The notes beneath the pieces were generated by a model. The model was not told the DNA's origin. It made no database searches and was given only the letters and a program-made list of their open reading frames with translations. The position numbers and the translations under genes were made by a program. A DNA stretch of 64,000 nt from Pseudomonas syringae KCTC 12500 (lineage in GTDB: Bacteria; Pseudomonadota; Gammaproteobacteria; Pseudomonadales; Pseudomonadaceae). This document shows positions 20,939-30,813 of this stretch, one piece after another (positions within the stretch are counted from its first letter, which is position 1; every line of letters starts with the position of its first letter). The stretch is from NCBI RefSeq assembly GCF_000507185.2, contig NZ_AYTM02000002.1, forward strand, positions 643,501 to 707,500, read 5' to 3'.

Positions 20939-21610
20939 ATGCGCCTGAGAGCGGTTTTATTCGACATGGACGGCACCCTGCTCGACACCGCACCGGACTT
21001 CATCGCCATCGCCCAGGCAATGCTTGCAGATCGTAACCTGCCTGCGGTGCCGGACAAACTGATCCGCGACGAAGTTTCCGGCGGTGCCAGAGCCATGGTC
21101 GCGGCCAGCTTTGCGATGTCCCCCGAAGATCCACAATTCGAGGCATTGCGCCTGGAATTTCTGGAACGCTATCAGCGTGACTGCGCCGTTCACAGCAAAC
21201 TGTTCGACGGCATGGACGAACTGCTGGCCGACATCGAAAAGGCGGGGCTGATCTGGGGTGTGGTGACCAACAAACCGGTGCGCTTTGCCCAACCCATCAT
21301 GGAGCGGCTCGGCCTGTCGGAACGCTCGGCGCTGCTGATCTGCCCTGACCATGTCACACACAGCAAGCCACACCCGGAACCGATGATTCTGGCCTGCCGG
21401 ATGCTTGACCTGGACCCGGCCAGCGTTCTGTTCGTAGGCGATGACCTGCGCGACATTGAGTCCGGGCGCGACGCCGGCACAAAGACCGCCGCCGTGCGCT
21501 ACGGCTATATCCACCCCGACGACAACCCGGATCACTGGGGTGCCGACGTGGTGGTCGATCATCCGCTGGAATTGCGCAAGGTGCTGGATAACGCACTGTG
21601 CAGCTGCTAA
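20939..21610 (+). CDS. mupP: N-acetylmuramic acid 6-phosphate phosphatase (HAD family)
   Basis: 223 residues. HAD motifs: [10 protein letters not shown] (nucleophile Asp), VVTNKP (motif II), SKPHPEP (motif III Lys) and [12 protein letters not shown] (motif IV). The ubiG-mupP-SDR order matches the P. aeruginosa/P. putida gene shown to be MupP, which dephosphorylates MurNAc-6P in the AmgK-MurU cell-wall recycling route and adds to intrinsic fosfomycin resistance. By sequence alone it would be called phosphoglycolate phosphatase-like. GGGAGG lies 8-9 nt before the ATG. It starts 3 bp after the ubiG stop. Confidence 0.88.
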   Translation: MRLRAVLFDMDGTLLDTAPDFIAIAQAMLADRNLPAVPDKLIRDEVSGGARAMVAASFAMSPEDPQFEALRLEFLERYQRDCAVHSKLFDGMDELLADIEKAGLIWGVVTNKPVRFAQPIMERLGLSERSALLICPDHVTHSKPHPEPMILACRMLDLDPASVLFVGDDLRDIESGRDAGTKTAAVRYGYIHPDDNPDHWGADVVVDHPLELRKVLDNALCSC

Positions 21611-21622
21611 ACGAGGCTTTAC

Positions 21623-22363
21623 ATGTTTGATTACTCCGCGCACCCGGAACTGCTCAAGGGCCGGATCATTCTGGTCACTGGCGCCGCTCGCGGCATCGGT
21701 GCCGCAGCCGCCAAAGCCTACGCAGCGCATGGCGCCACCGTCCTGCTGCTGGGCAGGACCGAAGCCAGCCTGGCGCAGGTCCATGACGAGATAAATGCAG
21801 CAGGCCAGCCGCAGCCGTTGGTCATACCCTTCGATCTGCAAAGCGCCGACCCTGCGCAGTATCAAGCGCTGGCGACCATGATCGAGCGCACAGTCGGCCG
21901 TCTTGACGGGCTGCTGCACAACGCCTCGATCATCGGCCCGCGTACCTCAGTGGAGCACCTGCCCGGCGAAGACTTCATGGAGGTCATGCACGTCAACGTC
22001 AATGCCACCTTCATGCTCACCCAGGCACTGCTGCCGCTGCTTCAGCGTTCGGAGGATGCATCGATAGCCTTCACCTCCAGCAGCGTGGGCCGCAAAGGGC
22101 GCGCACAATGGGGCGCTTACGGCGTGTCGAAGTTTGCCACCGAAGGCCTGATGCAAACCCTCGCTGACGAGCTGGAAGGCGTCAGCACGGTCCGCGCCAA
22201 CAGCATCAACCCCGGCGCGACCCGTACCGGCATGCGCGCGCAGGCCTACCCGGATGAAAACCCGCAGAACAATCCGGCACCTGAAGAGATCATGCCGGTC
22301 TATCTGTACCTGATGGGGCCGGACAGCAAAGGCATCAACGGGCAGGCATTGAATGCCCAGTGA
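21623..22363 (+). CDS. YciK-family short-chain dehydrogenase
   Basis: 246 residues of classical SDR. TGAARGIGAAAA near 19 binds the cofactor, LLHNASIIGP is the NAG-like motif, and SSSVGRKGRAQWGAYGVSK carries the catalytic Ser-Tyr-Lys; NPGATRTGMR follows. It matches the YciK group (also called PA3173-like). The substrate is unknown. It follows mupP by 12 bp and is probably the last gene of the ubiG-mupP unit, ending at the hairpin at 22377. Confidence 0.85.
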   Translation: MFDYSAHPELLKGRIILVTGAARGIGAAAAKAYAAHGATVLLLGRTEASLAQVHDEINAAGQPQPLVIPFDLQSADPAQYQALATMIERTVGRLDGLLHNASIIGPRTSVEHLPGEDFMEVMHVNVNATFMLTQALLPLLQRSEDASIAFTSSSVGRKGRAQWGAYGVSKFATEGLMQTLADELEGVSTVRANSINPGATRTGMRAQAYPDENPQNNPAPEEIMPVYLYLMGPDSKGINGQALNAQ

Positions 22364-22376
22364 AGGGAAAAGGCCG

Positions 22377-22398
22377 TTGTGACGAAAAACCGTCACAA
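22377..22398 (+). terminator. Stem-loop after the YciK-type SDR
   Basis: TTGTGACG-AAAAAC-CGTCACAA, extended by GCC/GGC outside one mismatch. A T-run (GGCTTTTT) lies about 20 nt downstream rather than directly after the stem. Confidence 0.45.
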
Positions 22399-22570
22399 AG
22401 GCTGTTTCGAGCGGCTTTTTAAGTCAAGGAATTGCCGATCCGGGGCCACTGTCAGAGAGATGGCGTCAGCTAAACCACTGATTTTAATAAGTCTGGCCAA
22501 AAATGAACCGAATGGCACCACGTCCCCTCTAACCCAGCCAAGCCAGCAATATGTGCTGAGGAGCGAAGAG

Positions 22571-23497
22571 ATGAATTTTCCTACCCAGACCCATGCAATC
22601 GATTTCGATACGGCTGAACTGCAGCGCCTGGGTTTCAGAAATCGACCTGACGCCGTGCTTCCCCCCCCGTCACTGCCCGAGCTGATCTATCAGCTTGGGC
22701 GACAATTGCAAACCAGTCTGGAAGCCGAGCGGATACTGACCCTGTTCTTTCAAGGCGTACAACGGTTCCTGCCATTGAGCGGTCTGATGTATCGACATAT
22801 CGAAAGCGACTTGCACCTGCGTCTGGGCGAGATGTCATCCGACAGCGCCAGTTTTCATCTGCGTCACGAAGGCAAATGCATCGGCGAACTGGAGTTTCAG
22901 GGCTCCAGGCCATTCGATACGCGGCAACTGAGCGACCTCGAATCCCTGCTGGTGTGCCTGGTGTACCCGTTGCTGAATGCGCTGCTGTACCGCATTGCTA
23001 CCCAGACTGCCCTGCGTGACCCGCTGACCAGCACCGGCAATCGCATCGCCATGGATCAGAGCCTGGCCCGTGAAATCGAGATTTCACGTCGCCACAAGCA
23101 ACCCTTGTCCCTGCTGATGCTGGATATCGACCACTTCAAGAAAGTGAATGATGAATACGGTCATCACACCGGTGACGATGTGCTGAAGACCGTCGCGCAG
23201 AGCCTTAAGGCACAACTGCGCAATATCGACCGGGTGTTCCGCTATGGCGGTGAAGAGTTCGTGGTGATTCTTTCCAACACTGGCGCCGATTCTGCCGAGC
23301 TGATTGGTCAGCGTCTGTGCCAGGCCGTGCGAAATCTCGAGTTTCGCGAGCTTAGCCCGGCATTGACCATGACTGTCAGCCTGGGTTGCTCGACACTGCT
23401 GCCGACTGAAACAGCCGACAGCCTGCTGCGTCGTGCGGACAATGCTCTGTACGTCGCCAAGCGCGAAGGCCGCAATCGTATCGCCATGGCAAGCTAG
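22571..23497 (+). CDS. Diguanylate cyclase (GGEEF) with N-terminal sensor domain
   Basis: 308 residues, no membrane segment. Residues about 35-140 look like a GAF-type sensory domain. The GGDEF domain spans about 145-308 with YGGEEF at 225-230. RNID at 217-220 lies exactly five residues before GGEEF, so the RxxD inhibitory site for product feedback is present. It should make c-di-GMP from GTP. The start at 22571 has AGGAG 8 nt upstream; the frame to 22379 runs through the preceding hairpin and is rejected. Confidence 0.9.
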   Translation: MNFPTQTHAIDFDTAELQRLGFRNRPDAVLPPPSLPELIYQLGRQLQTSLEAERILTLFFQGVQRFLPLSGLMYRHIESDLHLRLGEMSSDSASFHLRHEGKCIGELEFQGSRPFDTRQLSDLESLLVCLVYPLLNALLYRIATQTALRDPLTSTGNRIAMDQSLAREIEISRRHKQPLSLLMLDIDHFKKVNDEYGHHTGDDVLKTVAQSLKAQLRNIDRVFRYGGEEFVVILSNTGADSAELIGQRLCQAVRNLEFRELSPALTMTVSLGCSTLLPTETADSLLRRADNALYVAKREGRNRIAMAS

Positions 23498-23524
23498 CAC
23501 TCTCTCCTGCCGTCTCGCCCGTCC

Positions 23525-24307
23525 TTACGCCTCCAGCGCGGCAACACGTCCTCGCGGCTTGACCCTGTCCATCTGCATGCAACGTTCAAGAAACAGGTAC
23601 ATATAGTCGTAGCTTTTGGTAACGGCCTGACGCAGCTCGGCCTGCAATTGCACACTCGGCTTGCTACCCACCAACGTACAAATAATCTCGAGCGCCTCCC
23701 AAGGGTGCGCGTCGTCGTACTGTGCATGCATCTTGAGCCACTTCATGGCTTTCTTGCGTGTCTCTTCAGGAAAGGCTTCGGCGTACACACCGCTGGAGCA
23801 GACCACGGCCGACCATTCGCCGGTCGCCCCCTCAATGGCGTAGTTGGTAGCCGCCATCGCCACGGCCAGCGAATCTGACGAACTGGTCTGCCAGCACCAG
23901 TGGCTCAGCGCGTGCAACTCGGGCGCTACCCGCTGATCGTGCAAGTCTTCAAGCGTCACTTCATGGGCCGCACACCAGTTCACCCAGTAGTCGGCATGAT
24001 TGAGTTCGACACGGATATTGCGCATCAGCCAGCGGCGCGCCATGTCTTCACCCGGGTGACGACCAAAACGGGTCTTGGTGAGATTCTTGGCCATGTACAC
24101 CGCAAACTGCTCGACGACTGGCCACCCGCCGATCAGGTAGTGCCGCATGATCTGCGGACTCAACTTCGCGTCACGCATTTGCTGGTACAACTCGTGCTCG
24201 ACCACCCGCGCTTTTGCAGCGCTGCAATCCTTGATCAAATGCTGCGCCCAGGCCGGATAACTGCTGGCTTCCATGAGCGGACCGGTTCTTTCGAAAGCGT
24301 CGATCAC
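23525..24307 (-). CDS. TenA/PqqC-like heme-oxygenase-fold protein
   Basis: 260 residues, all helical, of the TenA/THI-4/PqqC superfamily: HYLIGGWPVVEQFAVYMAKNL, RVELNHADYWVNW, NYAIEGATGEWSAVVC and HAQYDDAHPWEALEI. Members include thiaminases, PqqC oxidases and uncharacterised di-iron oxygenases. There are no thiamine or PQQ genes nearby, so the substrate is unknown. The start is a GTG at 24307 with AGGAG 8 nt upstream. It converges on the diguanylate cyclase with 27 bp between them. Confidence 0.75.
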   Translation of the reverse strand: MIDAFERTGPLMEASSYPAWAQHLIKDCSAAKARVVEHELYQQMRDAKLSPQIMRHYLIGGWPVVEQFAVYMAKNLTKTRFGRHPGEDMARRWLMRNIRVELNHADYWVNWCAAHEVTLEDLHDQRVAPELHALSHWCWQTSSSDSLAVAMAATNYAIEGATGEWSAVVCSSGVYAEAFPEETRKKAMKWLKMHAQYDDAHPWEALEIICTLVGSKPSVQLQAELRQAVTKSYDYMYLFLERCMQMDRVKPRGRVAALEA

Positions 24308-24338
24308 TGGGGTATCTCCTTATGAGGGTTTCAACTGA

Positions 24339-26801
24339 TTAACGTAGCGTTCCTGGCGCGCCGAACATCAGGGGGTCAGGCCGTACGGGCTGAATATAAA
24401 GACTCTCGCAAGTGAACAATTCAGGGCGGGAAATCAGATAGCCCTGTGCAAAATCCACGCCCATTTCCTGCAACGCAGCTTCGATCTGCGGCGTCTCAAC
24501 GTACTCCGCAATGGTGCGTTTGCCCATGACATGGCCGATATTGTTGATCACCTCGACCATCGCCTTGTTGATCGGGTTGTCGAGCATGTCCTTTACAAAA
24601 CTGCCATCGATCTTCAGGAAATCCACCGGCAAATGCTTGAGATAGGCAAAGGACGACATGCCCGAGCAGAAATCATCAAGGGAAAACTGACAGCCCAATC
24701 CCTTCAACTCGTTGATGAATCTGATCGCACTTTGCAGGTCGGCAATCGCACTGGTCTCGGTGATCTCGAAGCAGATCATCCCGGGCGATACGGCAAACGT
24801 CTCGAATTGCTGTTTCAGGTATTCGAGGAACGTATCATCTCCGATACTCGATCCTGACAAATTTATAGCACATAGCGCCTGTGGCACCTGATGCCGATCA
24901 TCACTCTGGCACTGAGCTATGACTTTGAACACATTGTGTACCACCCAGCGATCCAGGGTGGTCATGAGTCCGTAGCGCTCGGCGGCCGGAATGAAATTGT
25001 CCGGGACGACCATTCGCCCGGACTCGTCGCGCAGGCGCAGGAGGATTTCAATGTGTCGTACTTCACCCGCCTCGCCCTTTATCGAAGCGATTTCCTGCGC
25101 ATAAAGGCAAAAGCGATTCTCGTCCATGGCCATATGCAGGCGCTGTATCCAGGCCATCTCGCCAAAACGCATCGACAGCGTCAGATCATCCACACTGTAG
25201 GCCTGGACCCGATTGCGACCTCTTTCCTTGGCCATATAGCAAGCCATGTCAGCGGCCGACAATGATCCTTCCAGAGACGCCGGCGTGTCGCCGAGGTGCA
25301 CCAGGCCAATACTGACGGTAGCCATGAATGGCCGGCCTTTCCACATGAAATGCAGACGCTGCACCGCCTCGCGCAACGCCTCGGCAATATCGAGCGCCGT
25401 TTCGGCGGGACAATCGACCAACAACACACCGAATTCGTCACCTCCCAGCCGGGCCAGCGTGTCGCCGTCACGCAAACCCTGCGGCAAGGCCCGGCAAAGC
25501 TGACGCAATAGCTCATCACCCGCCGCATGGCCACCGGTATCATTGACCAGCTTGAACTGATCCAGATCGAGAAACATCAGGCAGTGGCTGCGGCCCTGAC
25601 CGCAGTCTTCATCGAGCACTCGCTGCAAGCGGCGTTCGAATTCACTGCGGTTGACCAGCCCCGTCAGCGGATCATGGGCAGCCTGCCAGGACAGATCGGC
25701 GATGTACTGCTGCTCCTGGGTCATGTCATGCAGCACCAGCACCGCACCACTGATCACGCCTTCGGTGTAGATCGGCGTACCTACCAGCGCGACCGACACC
25801 GTGCTGCCATCAAGCCGCTGAATCAGCTTGCTGTTGGCGCTGCCGCCCTTGAGTTTGCCGGTAATGATCTGCTCGACCAGCGTTGACTGGTCCTTCTGAT
25901 CGTTTTCATCCAGCAGATTGAACAGTGCAGCCAGAGGAAGCCCGCTGGCCTGAGTACTTTTCCAATGGGTGAGGCCCTCGGCGGCAGGGTTCATGTAAAC
26001 AATGGCGCCGGCCACATCGATGGTGATCACCCCGTCGCCGATAGACTCCAGCGTGATCTGTGCGCGCTCCTTCTCCAGTTGCAGGGCATCGGCAAATACA
26101 CGCCGCTGAACGATCAGACGTCGCACCCGCAGCAGCGCCAAGAGAATCAGTAACACGGCGGTGACCAGGTTGACCGCTATCAACAGGTTGAGGATCAGCC
26201 TGGAGCCTTCGCCCAGTGCATCACTGAAAGCGCGCGCAGCAGGCGTTACGCCTTCATCGATCACATTGATCTGCTCGCGCCATTGGTCGACCTCGGCGGC
26301 GCTCACAGCGCCCTGCCCGACCCGCTCATGAATATGCCGCGCAAGCTCGTCGAGCTGCATGAGGTAGCCGTCACCCACTTCCCAGAAATGGATGACCTGC
26401 TTCATGAAGCTGAAGCTATGGAAATTCATGTACATCCAGATGATGCCGTTAACATCGTCCGGGTGATTGCCGCCTTGAATGATTCCACTTCTGGCATCGG
26501 CCAGCGACGGGTTGGGCTGATCAAGGGCTTTGCGTAGCGCCTGGCCGCCCTGAGGTACGGAAAAGGCTTTTTGATACTTGAGGTAGTCACGCTCATCGTG
26601 ACGGCTGGCGTACAGGCTCAGGTAGTGAATGGCGTCCTTCTGCCCCTTGGACCAGAGGCTCTCCCCCGCCACATAGCTGCGTACCGCAGACATGGTGTAG
26701 AGACTGACGCACCCCAGCAACGCCTGAAACAGGGCGACGGCAATGAAAGGCCACACGATGCCCAACAGACGGGGCTTGGAGAAGGTCCATGCTTGCTTCA
26801 T
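24339..26801 (-). CDS. rbdA: RbdA-type membrane PAS-GGDEF-EAL c-di-GMP phosphodiesterase
   Basis: About 820 residues, as in P. aeruginosa RbdA. Membrane helix about 10-35, a periplasmic region to about 195, a second helix about 200-225, a PAS domain about 245-355, a GGDEF domain with LGGDEF near 453, and an EAL domain about 545-800. The EAL signature reads EIL (near 585) and the loop-6 motif DDFCSG; KIDGSFVKD is intact. RbdA degrades c-di-GMP and promotes biofilm dispersal, with the GGDEF part acting allosterically. The gene order from fumC to here matches the PA0854-PA0861 region. ATG at 26801 was chosen over a GTG at 26810; GGTGA lies upstream. Confidence 0.86.
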   Translation of the reverse strand: MKQAWTFSKPRLLGIVWPFIAVALFQALLGCVSLYTMSAVRSYVAGESLWSKGQKDAIHYLSLYASRHDERDYLKYQKAFSVPQGGQALRKALDQPNPSLADARSGIIQGGNHPDDVNGIIWMYMNFHSFSFMKQVIHFWEVGDGYLMQLDELARHIHERVGQGAVSAAEVDQWREQINVIDEGVTPAARAFSDALGEGSRLILNLLIAVNLVTAVLLILLALLRVRRLIVQRRVFADALQLEKERAQITLESIGDGVITIDVAGAIVYMNPAAEGLTHWKSTQASGLPLAALFNLLDENDQKDQSTLVEQIITGKLKGGSANSKLIQRLDGSTVSVALVGTPIYTEGVISGAVLVLHDMTQEQQYIADLSWQAAHDPLTGLVNRSEFERRLQRVLDEDCGQGRSHCLMFLDLDQFKLVNDTGGHAAGDELLRQLCRALPQGLRDGDTLARLGGDEFGVLLVDCPAETALDIAEALREAVQRLHFMWKGRPFMATVSIGLVHLGDTPASLEGSLSAADMACYMAKERGRNRVQAYSVDDLTLSMRFGEMAWIQRLHMAMDENRFCLYAQEIASIKGEAGEVRHIEILLRLRDESGRMVVPDNFIPAAERYGLMTTLDRWVVHNVFKVIAQCQSDDRHQVPQALCAINLSGSSIGDDTFLEYLKQQFETFAVSPGMICFEITETSAIADLQSAIRFINELKGLGCQFSLDDFCSGMSSFAYLKHLPVDFLKIDGSFVKDMLDNPINKAMVEVINNIGHVMGKRTIAEYVETPQIEAALQEMGVDFAQGYLISRPELFTCESLYIQPVRPDPLMFGAPGTLR

Positions 26802-26924
26802 GGGTTTCACGTCACCACATGCCTGAATAAACGTCTAGCGCAGAGACTAGGCTAAATTCGCCCGTGATGGCAGGTGATTCTCCCGCAATCGAGCCAACCT
26901 GTGCGCTGATAGAGGCTTCGCACA

Positions 26925-28751
26925 TCAGATTTGTTGCAAATGTCCGTACAGTTTGGCGTACAGACCTCCATCGGCAATCAACTGCTGATGGTCACCGTCT
27001 TCAACAATACGCCCGCCATCGAACACCAGCACCCGGTCAGCCTGCTTCACGGCCGACAGGCGATGGGCAATGATCAGCGTCGTGCGGCTGCGTAGAAAAC
27101 GTGCGAGCGCCTGATGCAGGTTGTACTCGGTGGCAGCGTCCAGCGCCGAGGTGGCCTCATCGAGGATCACCACTTTGGGGTCGGACAGCACCATGCGCGC
27201 GATGGCCATGCGCTGGCGCTGGCCACCCGACATTCTGACCCCGGAGCGTCCGACAACGCTGTCCAGACCTTGTGGCAGATCGCGGATCGCAGGGTCGAGT
27301 TGCGCAACCTCCAGCGCGCGCCAGCAGTCTTCATCGCTGCAGTCACGGCCCATGGTCAGGTTGGCGCGTACGGTGTCATTGAACAGGGCCGGATGCTGCA
27401 GCACCACGGCGACGTTCTCACGCACGGTCTCCAGGCCGATATCCTGCTGGCTGACGCCGCCAAATCGGATCACCCCGGTACGGGCCGTATAGAGCCCGAG
27501 CAGCAACTGCACCAAGGTGCTCTTGCCGCCGCCGCTGGCACCGACAATGGCGACCTTTTCTCCCGGCGCGATGTTCAGGTTCAACTGGTCCAGCACCAGG
27601 TCTTCGCCATAGCCGAAAGTCAGGCCACGCACTTCGACCCCTACTGTTTCCTTGCCCTCGAACGGGTCGGTGCCACCGGCATATTGCGGCTCGTCGGCAC
27701 GCGCCAGCAGCTCGTTGATGCGCGTCAGAGCTCCGCCGGCTGCGTAGTAGGCGTATTGCAGGTTCAGCAGTTGCTCCACCGGCGTCATCATGAACCACAG
27801 GTAGCTGAACACCGCGAGCATCTGCCCAATGGACAGGTCCGAGAACAACACGGTAAGCATTGCCGCGGCGCGAAAGATATCGATACCGAACTGGAACAGC
27901 AGCCCGCTGGCACGGCCCGAGGCGTCGCTTTTCCATTGTGAATTGATTGCGTAGTCACGCACTTCCTGCGCACGCACGCCCAGGCGCCCCAGAAAGAAGC
28001 CTTGTCGGTTTCCCGCCCGGACTTCCTGAATCGCATCCAGCGTCTCGCTCAGCGCCTGGGTGAACCGCGACGTGCTGTCGTTCTCCAGCTTCTTGAGGTG
28101 CTTGACGCGCTTGCCCAGTTTTACCGTGAGGAGGATGACCAGCGGGTTGAACAGCATAATCAGCAGTGCCAGCTTCCAGTGCATCCACATCAGAATGCCC
28201 GCGGTGCCTGCCAGGGTCAGCGTGGCCACCAGCAGACGACTGAGGGTTTCACCGACGAACTTGTCCAGCGTATCCAGATCGGTGACCAGGTGCGTGGTCA
28301 CCGTGCCGCTGCCCAGGCTTTCGTATTCACGCAGGGAAATGCGCTTGAGCCGCTCGATCAGCCGCAGCCGGATACGATAGACGATGTCCTTGGCCAGCCC
28401 GGCGAACAGCCGCGCCTGCAACACATTGAACACCAGCGCTCCGACCCGCAGCACCAGTGTCAACGACAGCATCAGGCCAATGTAGCCCGCCGCCTTTTGC
28501 CAACTGCCAGGCAGTAGGTGATCCATGACCTTGAGCGCAGCATCGCCACGGCCCAGCAACACCTCGTCGACCAGCAACGGCAGCAGCAACGGGATAGGCA
28601 CACTGCACAGTGTGGCCAGCACCGCGACACCGTTGGCCAGCCACAGGGACTTTTTATGCCGCAAGGCGAGACGACGGATCTCGGCCCAGCTCAATGCATC
28701 GCTGCGCGTGGCGTGCGACGGTCGGGCAGCCTCAGTCACCTCATCATGCAC
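26925..28751 (-). CDS. ABC exporter, fused permease and ATPase (MsbA/MDR type)
   Basis: About 608 residues. Six transmembrane helices over about 30-320, then an ATPase domain with Walker A GASGGGKST, signature MSGGQRQRM, Walker B VVILDEATSALD and the switch His in LIIAHRLS. It is a homodimer half-transporter; the substrate is not predictable, and the arrangement next to a DsbA-like protein is conserved in pseudomonads. Candidate starts are GTGs at 28760 and 28751; the latter has GGAG at 10 nt and is preferred. Either lies close to or inside the end of the upstream dsbA-like gene, so translation is coupled. Confidence 0.86.
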   Translation of the reverse strand: MHDEVTEAARPSHATRSDALSWAEIRRLALRHKKSLWLANGVAVLATLCSVPIPLLLPLLVDEVLLGRGDAALKVMDHLLPGSWQKAAGYIGLMLSLTLVLRVGALVFNVLQARLFAGLAKDIVYRIRLRLIERLKRISLREYESLGSGTVTTHLVTDLDTLDKFVGETLSRLLVATLTLAGTAGILMWMHWKLALLIMLFNPLVILLTVKLGKRVKHLKKLENDSTSRFTQALSETLDAIQEVRAGNRQGFFLGRLGVRAQEVRDYAINSQWKSDASGRASGLLFQFGIDIFRAAAMLTVLFSDLSIGQMLAVFSYLWFMMTPVEQLLNLQYAYYAAGGALTRINELLARADEPQYAGGTDPFEGKETVGVEVRGLTFGYGEDLVLDQLNLNIAPGEKVAIVGASGGGKSTLVQLLLGLYTARTGVIRFGGVSQQDIGLETVRENVAVVLQHPALFNDTVRANLTMGRDCSDEDCWRALEVAQLDPAIRDLPQGLDSVVGRSGVRMSGGQRQRMAIARMVLSDPKVVILDEATSALDAATEYNLHQALARFLRSRTTLIIAHRLSAVKQADRVLVFDGGRIVEDGDHQQLIADGGLYAKLYGHLQQI

Positions 28752-29376
28752 TGGCTGCACGCTCCAGCCATCGACCCAGCAAGGGCGAAAGGCTGCTCAG
28801 TGGCTGATAACCGTTGGTCAGCAGCGCCAGCTGACCATTGCGCTCGGCCAGCAGGGTCGGGAAGCCGGCAATGCCCAGATCCTGTGCCCAGGCAAAATCG
28901 GCAGCGGTGGCCGCTTGCCGCGGAGGACTTTCAAACTCATCGGCAAATGCCTGACGCGACAGCCCCGTCTGCTCCGCGAGCTCAGCCAGCAATGACGGAC
29001 GCGTTACGTCACGGGCTTCGCTATAGAAAGCCCGCTGGATGAGTCCGACCAGTTGCCAGGCGCGATCCGGGTCCAGCTGCCGTGCCGCAGTGACGGCCAG
29101 GCAGGCAGGTGTAGTGTCGTAGACAAACCCTTCCGGCAGCGCACCTTCGCGACAAAACGGCTGGCCGGTGGCCTCTTCGACCGCCTGCCAGTGTTCAAGA
29201 ATGTAACGACGTTTGGCAGGCTCCAGCGCCGCACCTTCGGAGCGCAGCCCGCCCATCACCAGATGCAGCGGCACGCCCGCCGCCCGAGCCTGTTGCACCA
29301 ACGCGTCGGCAACCGGGGCAAAGCCCCAACACCAGGAACACATCGGGTCCATGACATAGATCAGGCGGGCAGACAT
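28744..29376 (-). CDS. DsbA-family thiol oxidoreductase (FrnE-like), cytoplasmic
   Basis: 210 residues without a signal peptide. The redox motif CSWC is at 13-16, followed by an all-helical insert and a thioredoxin-fold end (AGFPTLLAERNGQLALL with the cis-Pro). The FrnE/DsbA group includes cytosolic disulphide isomerases and glutathione-dependent isomerases. GAGG sits about 8 nt before the ATG inside the trhO stop region. It overlaps the ABC exporter. Confidence 0.8.
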   Translation of the reverse strand: MSARLIYVMDPMCSWCWGFAPVADALVQQARAAGVPLHLVMGGLRSEGAALEPAKRRYILEHWQAVEEATGQPFCREGALPEGFVYDTTPACLAVTAARQLDPDRAWQLVGLIQRAFYSEARDVTRPSLLAELAEQTGLSRQAFADEFESPPRQAATAADFAWAQDLGIAGFPTLLAERNGQLALLTNGYQPLSSLSPLLGRWLERAASA

Positions 29377-29379
29377 GGC

Positions 29380-30333
29380 TCAGGCCTCGGAGGGTAAACG
29401 ATAGTTGCGACCGATCGGATGAGGCTGGTTACGTGCCTTGGCCAGTTCGATCTGCTTTTGCCGGTCGATGGCGCTGCGACGCGTCTTCTCGCTCAGCGAA
29501 TCCCAGCAATGCGGACAACTGACGCCCGGCGAGTAATGCTCGCTGGCGCGGTCTTCGGCACTGATAGGCGTACGGCAGGCGTGGCACTGATCATAATCGC
29601 CTTCGGTCAGGTCGTGTCGCACCGTGACCCGATTGTCGAACACGAAACACTCGCCGCGCCAGTGACTTTCCTGCTCGGGGACCTCTTCCAGATACTTGAG
29701 AATGCCGCCCTTGAGGTGATAGACCTCTTCGAAGCCCTCGCCGAGCATGTAACTCGACGCTTTTTCGCAGCGGATGCCACCGGTGCAGAACATGGCGACT
29801 TTCTTGTGTACTGCCGGGTCGAAATGCGCCTTGATGTATTCCGGAAACTCTCGAAACGACGTGGTTTTCGGATCGATGGCGCCCTCGAAGGTGCCGATCG
29901 AGACTTCGTAATCGTTGCGGGTATCGATCAGCAGCACTTCGGGATCGCTGATCAGGTTGTTCCAGTCCTTGGGCTCGACGTACGTACCGACGCTCTTGTT
30001 CGGGTCGACGCCTTCGACGCCCAGGGTCACGATCTCTTTCTTGAGCTTGACCTTGGTGCGATAGAACGGCTGCTCGTCGCAGTAGGATTCCTTGTGGTCG
30101 ATGTCGACCAGGCGCGGGTCGTTCTTCAACCACGCCATCAGGCCATCGATGCCTTCGCGACTGCCGGACACCGTGCCGTTGATGCCCTCGTCGGCGATCA
30201 ACAGCGTGCCCTTGATGCCGTTGTCGATCATCGCCTGCAACAGCGGCTCGCGCAGTTCCACGTAATCGCTGAGGGTAACGAACTTGTACAGCGCAGCCAC
30301 GACGATCGGCTGAGTCATCGGCTCTTGAGTCAT
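29380..30333 (-). CDS. trhO: tRNA uridine(34) hydroxylase, rhodanese family
   Basis: 317 residues. An N-terminal acylphosphatase-like domain ([26 protein letters not shown]), a rhodanese domain with [13 protein letters not shown] bearing the active Cys, and a C-terminal Cys-rich zinc-like segment ([13 protein letters not shown]). TrhO (YceA) hydroxylates U34 of certain tRNAs on the way to 5-carboxymethoxyuridine. The start [12 protein letters not shown] at 30333 has GGAGAG upstream; the frame to 30432 has no conserved extension. Confidence 0.92.
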   Translation of the reverse strand: MTQEPMTQPIVVAALYKFVTLSDYVELREPLLQAMIDNGIKGTLLIADEGINGTVSGSREGIDGLMAWLKNDPRLVDIDHKESYCDEQPFYRTKVKLKKEIVTLGVEGVDPNKSVGTYVEPKDWNNLISDPEVLLIDTRNDYEVSIGTFEGAIDPKTTSFREFPEYIKAHFDPAVHKKVAMFCTGGIRCEKASSYMLGEGFEEVYHLKGGILKYLEEVPEQESHWRGECFVFDNRVTVRHDLTEGDYDQCHACRTPISAEDRASEHYSPGVSCPHCWDSLSEKTRRSAIDRQKQIELAKARNQPHPIGRNYRLPSEA

Positions 30334-30504
30334 GTATCTCTCCAGTGGCGACCCTCGCAAAGGGCCTACCGGGTAAAAAATTGCGGACCAAAAAAACGCA
30401 CCGGCCAGGCGGCGCGGTGCGGATTCTAGCAAAAACCGGAGTACAGCAGGCAGCTCGGCGGGTCAATCGCCCCGGCAAGGGGGCCGGATCAGTAAAAGCC
30501 CTGA

Positions 30505-30798
30505 TCAATGCCCGCCGGCACAGGTCGGCGAAGCAGGCGCTGCACCGATCTTCGACCATTCTTCAGGCGTGTACGTGTGCAGCGCCAGCGCATGAAACTC
30601 GCCCATGAGCGGGCCCAGCGTGGCGTAAACCTTCTGGTGCCGCTTGACCGAGTTCAGGCCCTGAAACTGATCACTGACCAGAACAGCCTTGTAATGGGTC
30701 TGCTGACCACGACTGTGCATATGACTCTCGTCGAGCACTTGCAGGTGGTGCGGTTGCAGCAGCGCAAGCGCCGACTCGATTCGTTGTTGCATGGTCAT
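30505..30798 (-). CDS. BolA-family protein
   Basis: 97 residues. BolA fold: IESALALLQPHHLQVLDESHMH (with the conserved His), HYKAVLVSDQFQGLNSVKRHQKVYATLG. BolA proteins partner monothiol glutaredoxins in Fe-S handling and act in stress and morphology control. ATG at 30798 or 30792; no strong ribosome site distinguishes them. It lies between trhO and the DUF2059 gene on the same strand. Confidence 0.88.
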   Translation of the reverse strand: MTMQQRIESALALLQPHHLQVLDESHMHSRGQQTHYKAVLVSDQFQGLNSVKRHQKVYATLGPLMGEFHALALHTYTPEEWSKIGAAPASPTCAGGH

Positions 30799-30813
30799 GA
30801 TGGAAATCGCCTG

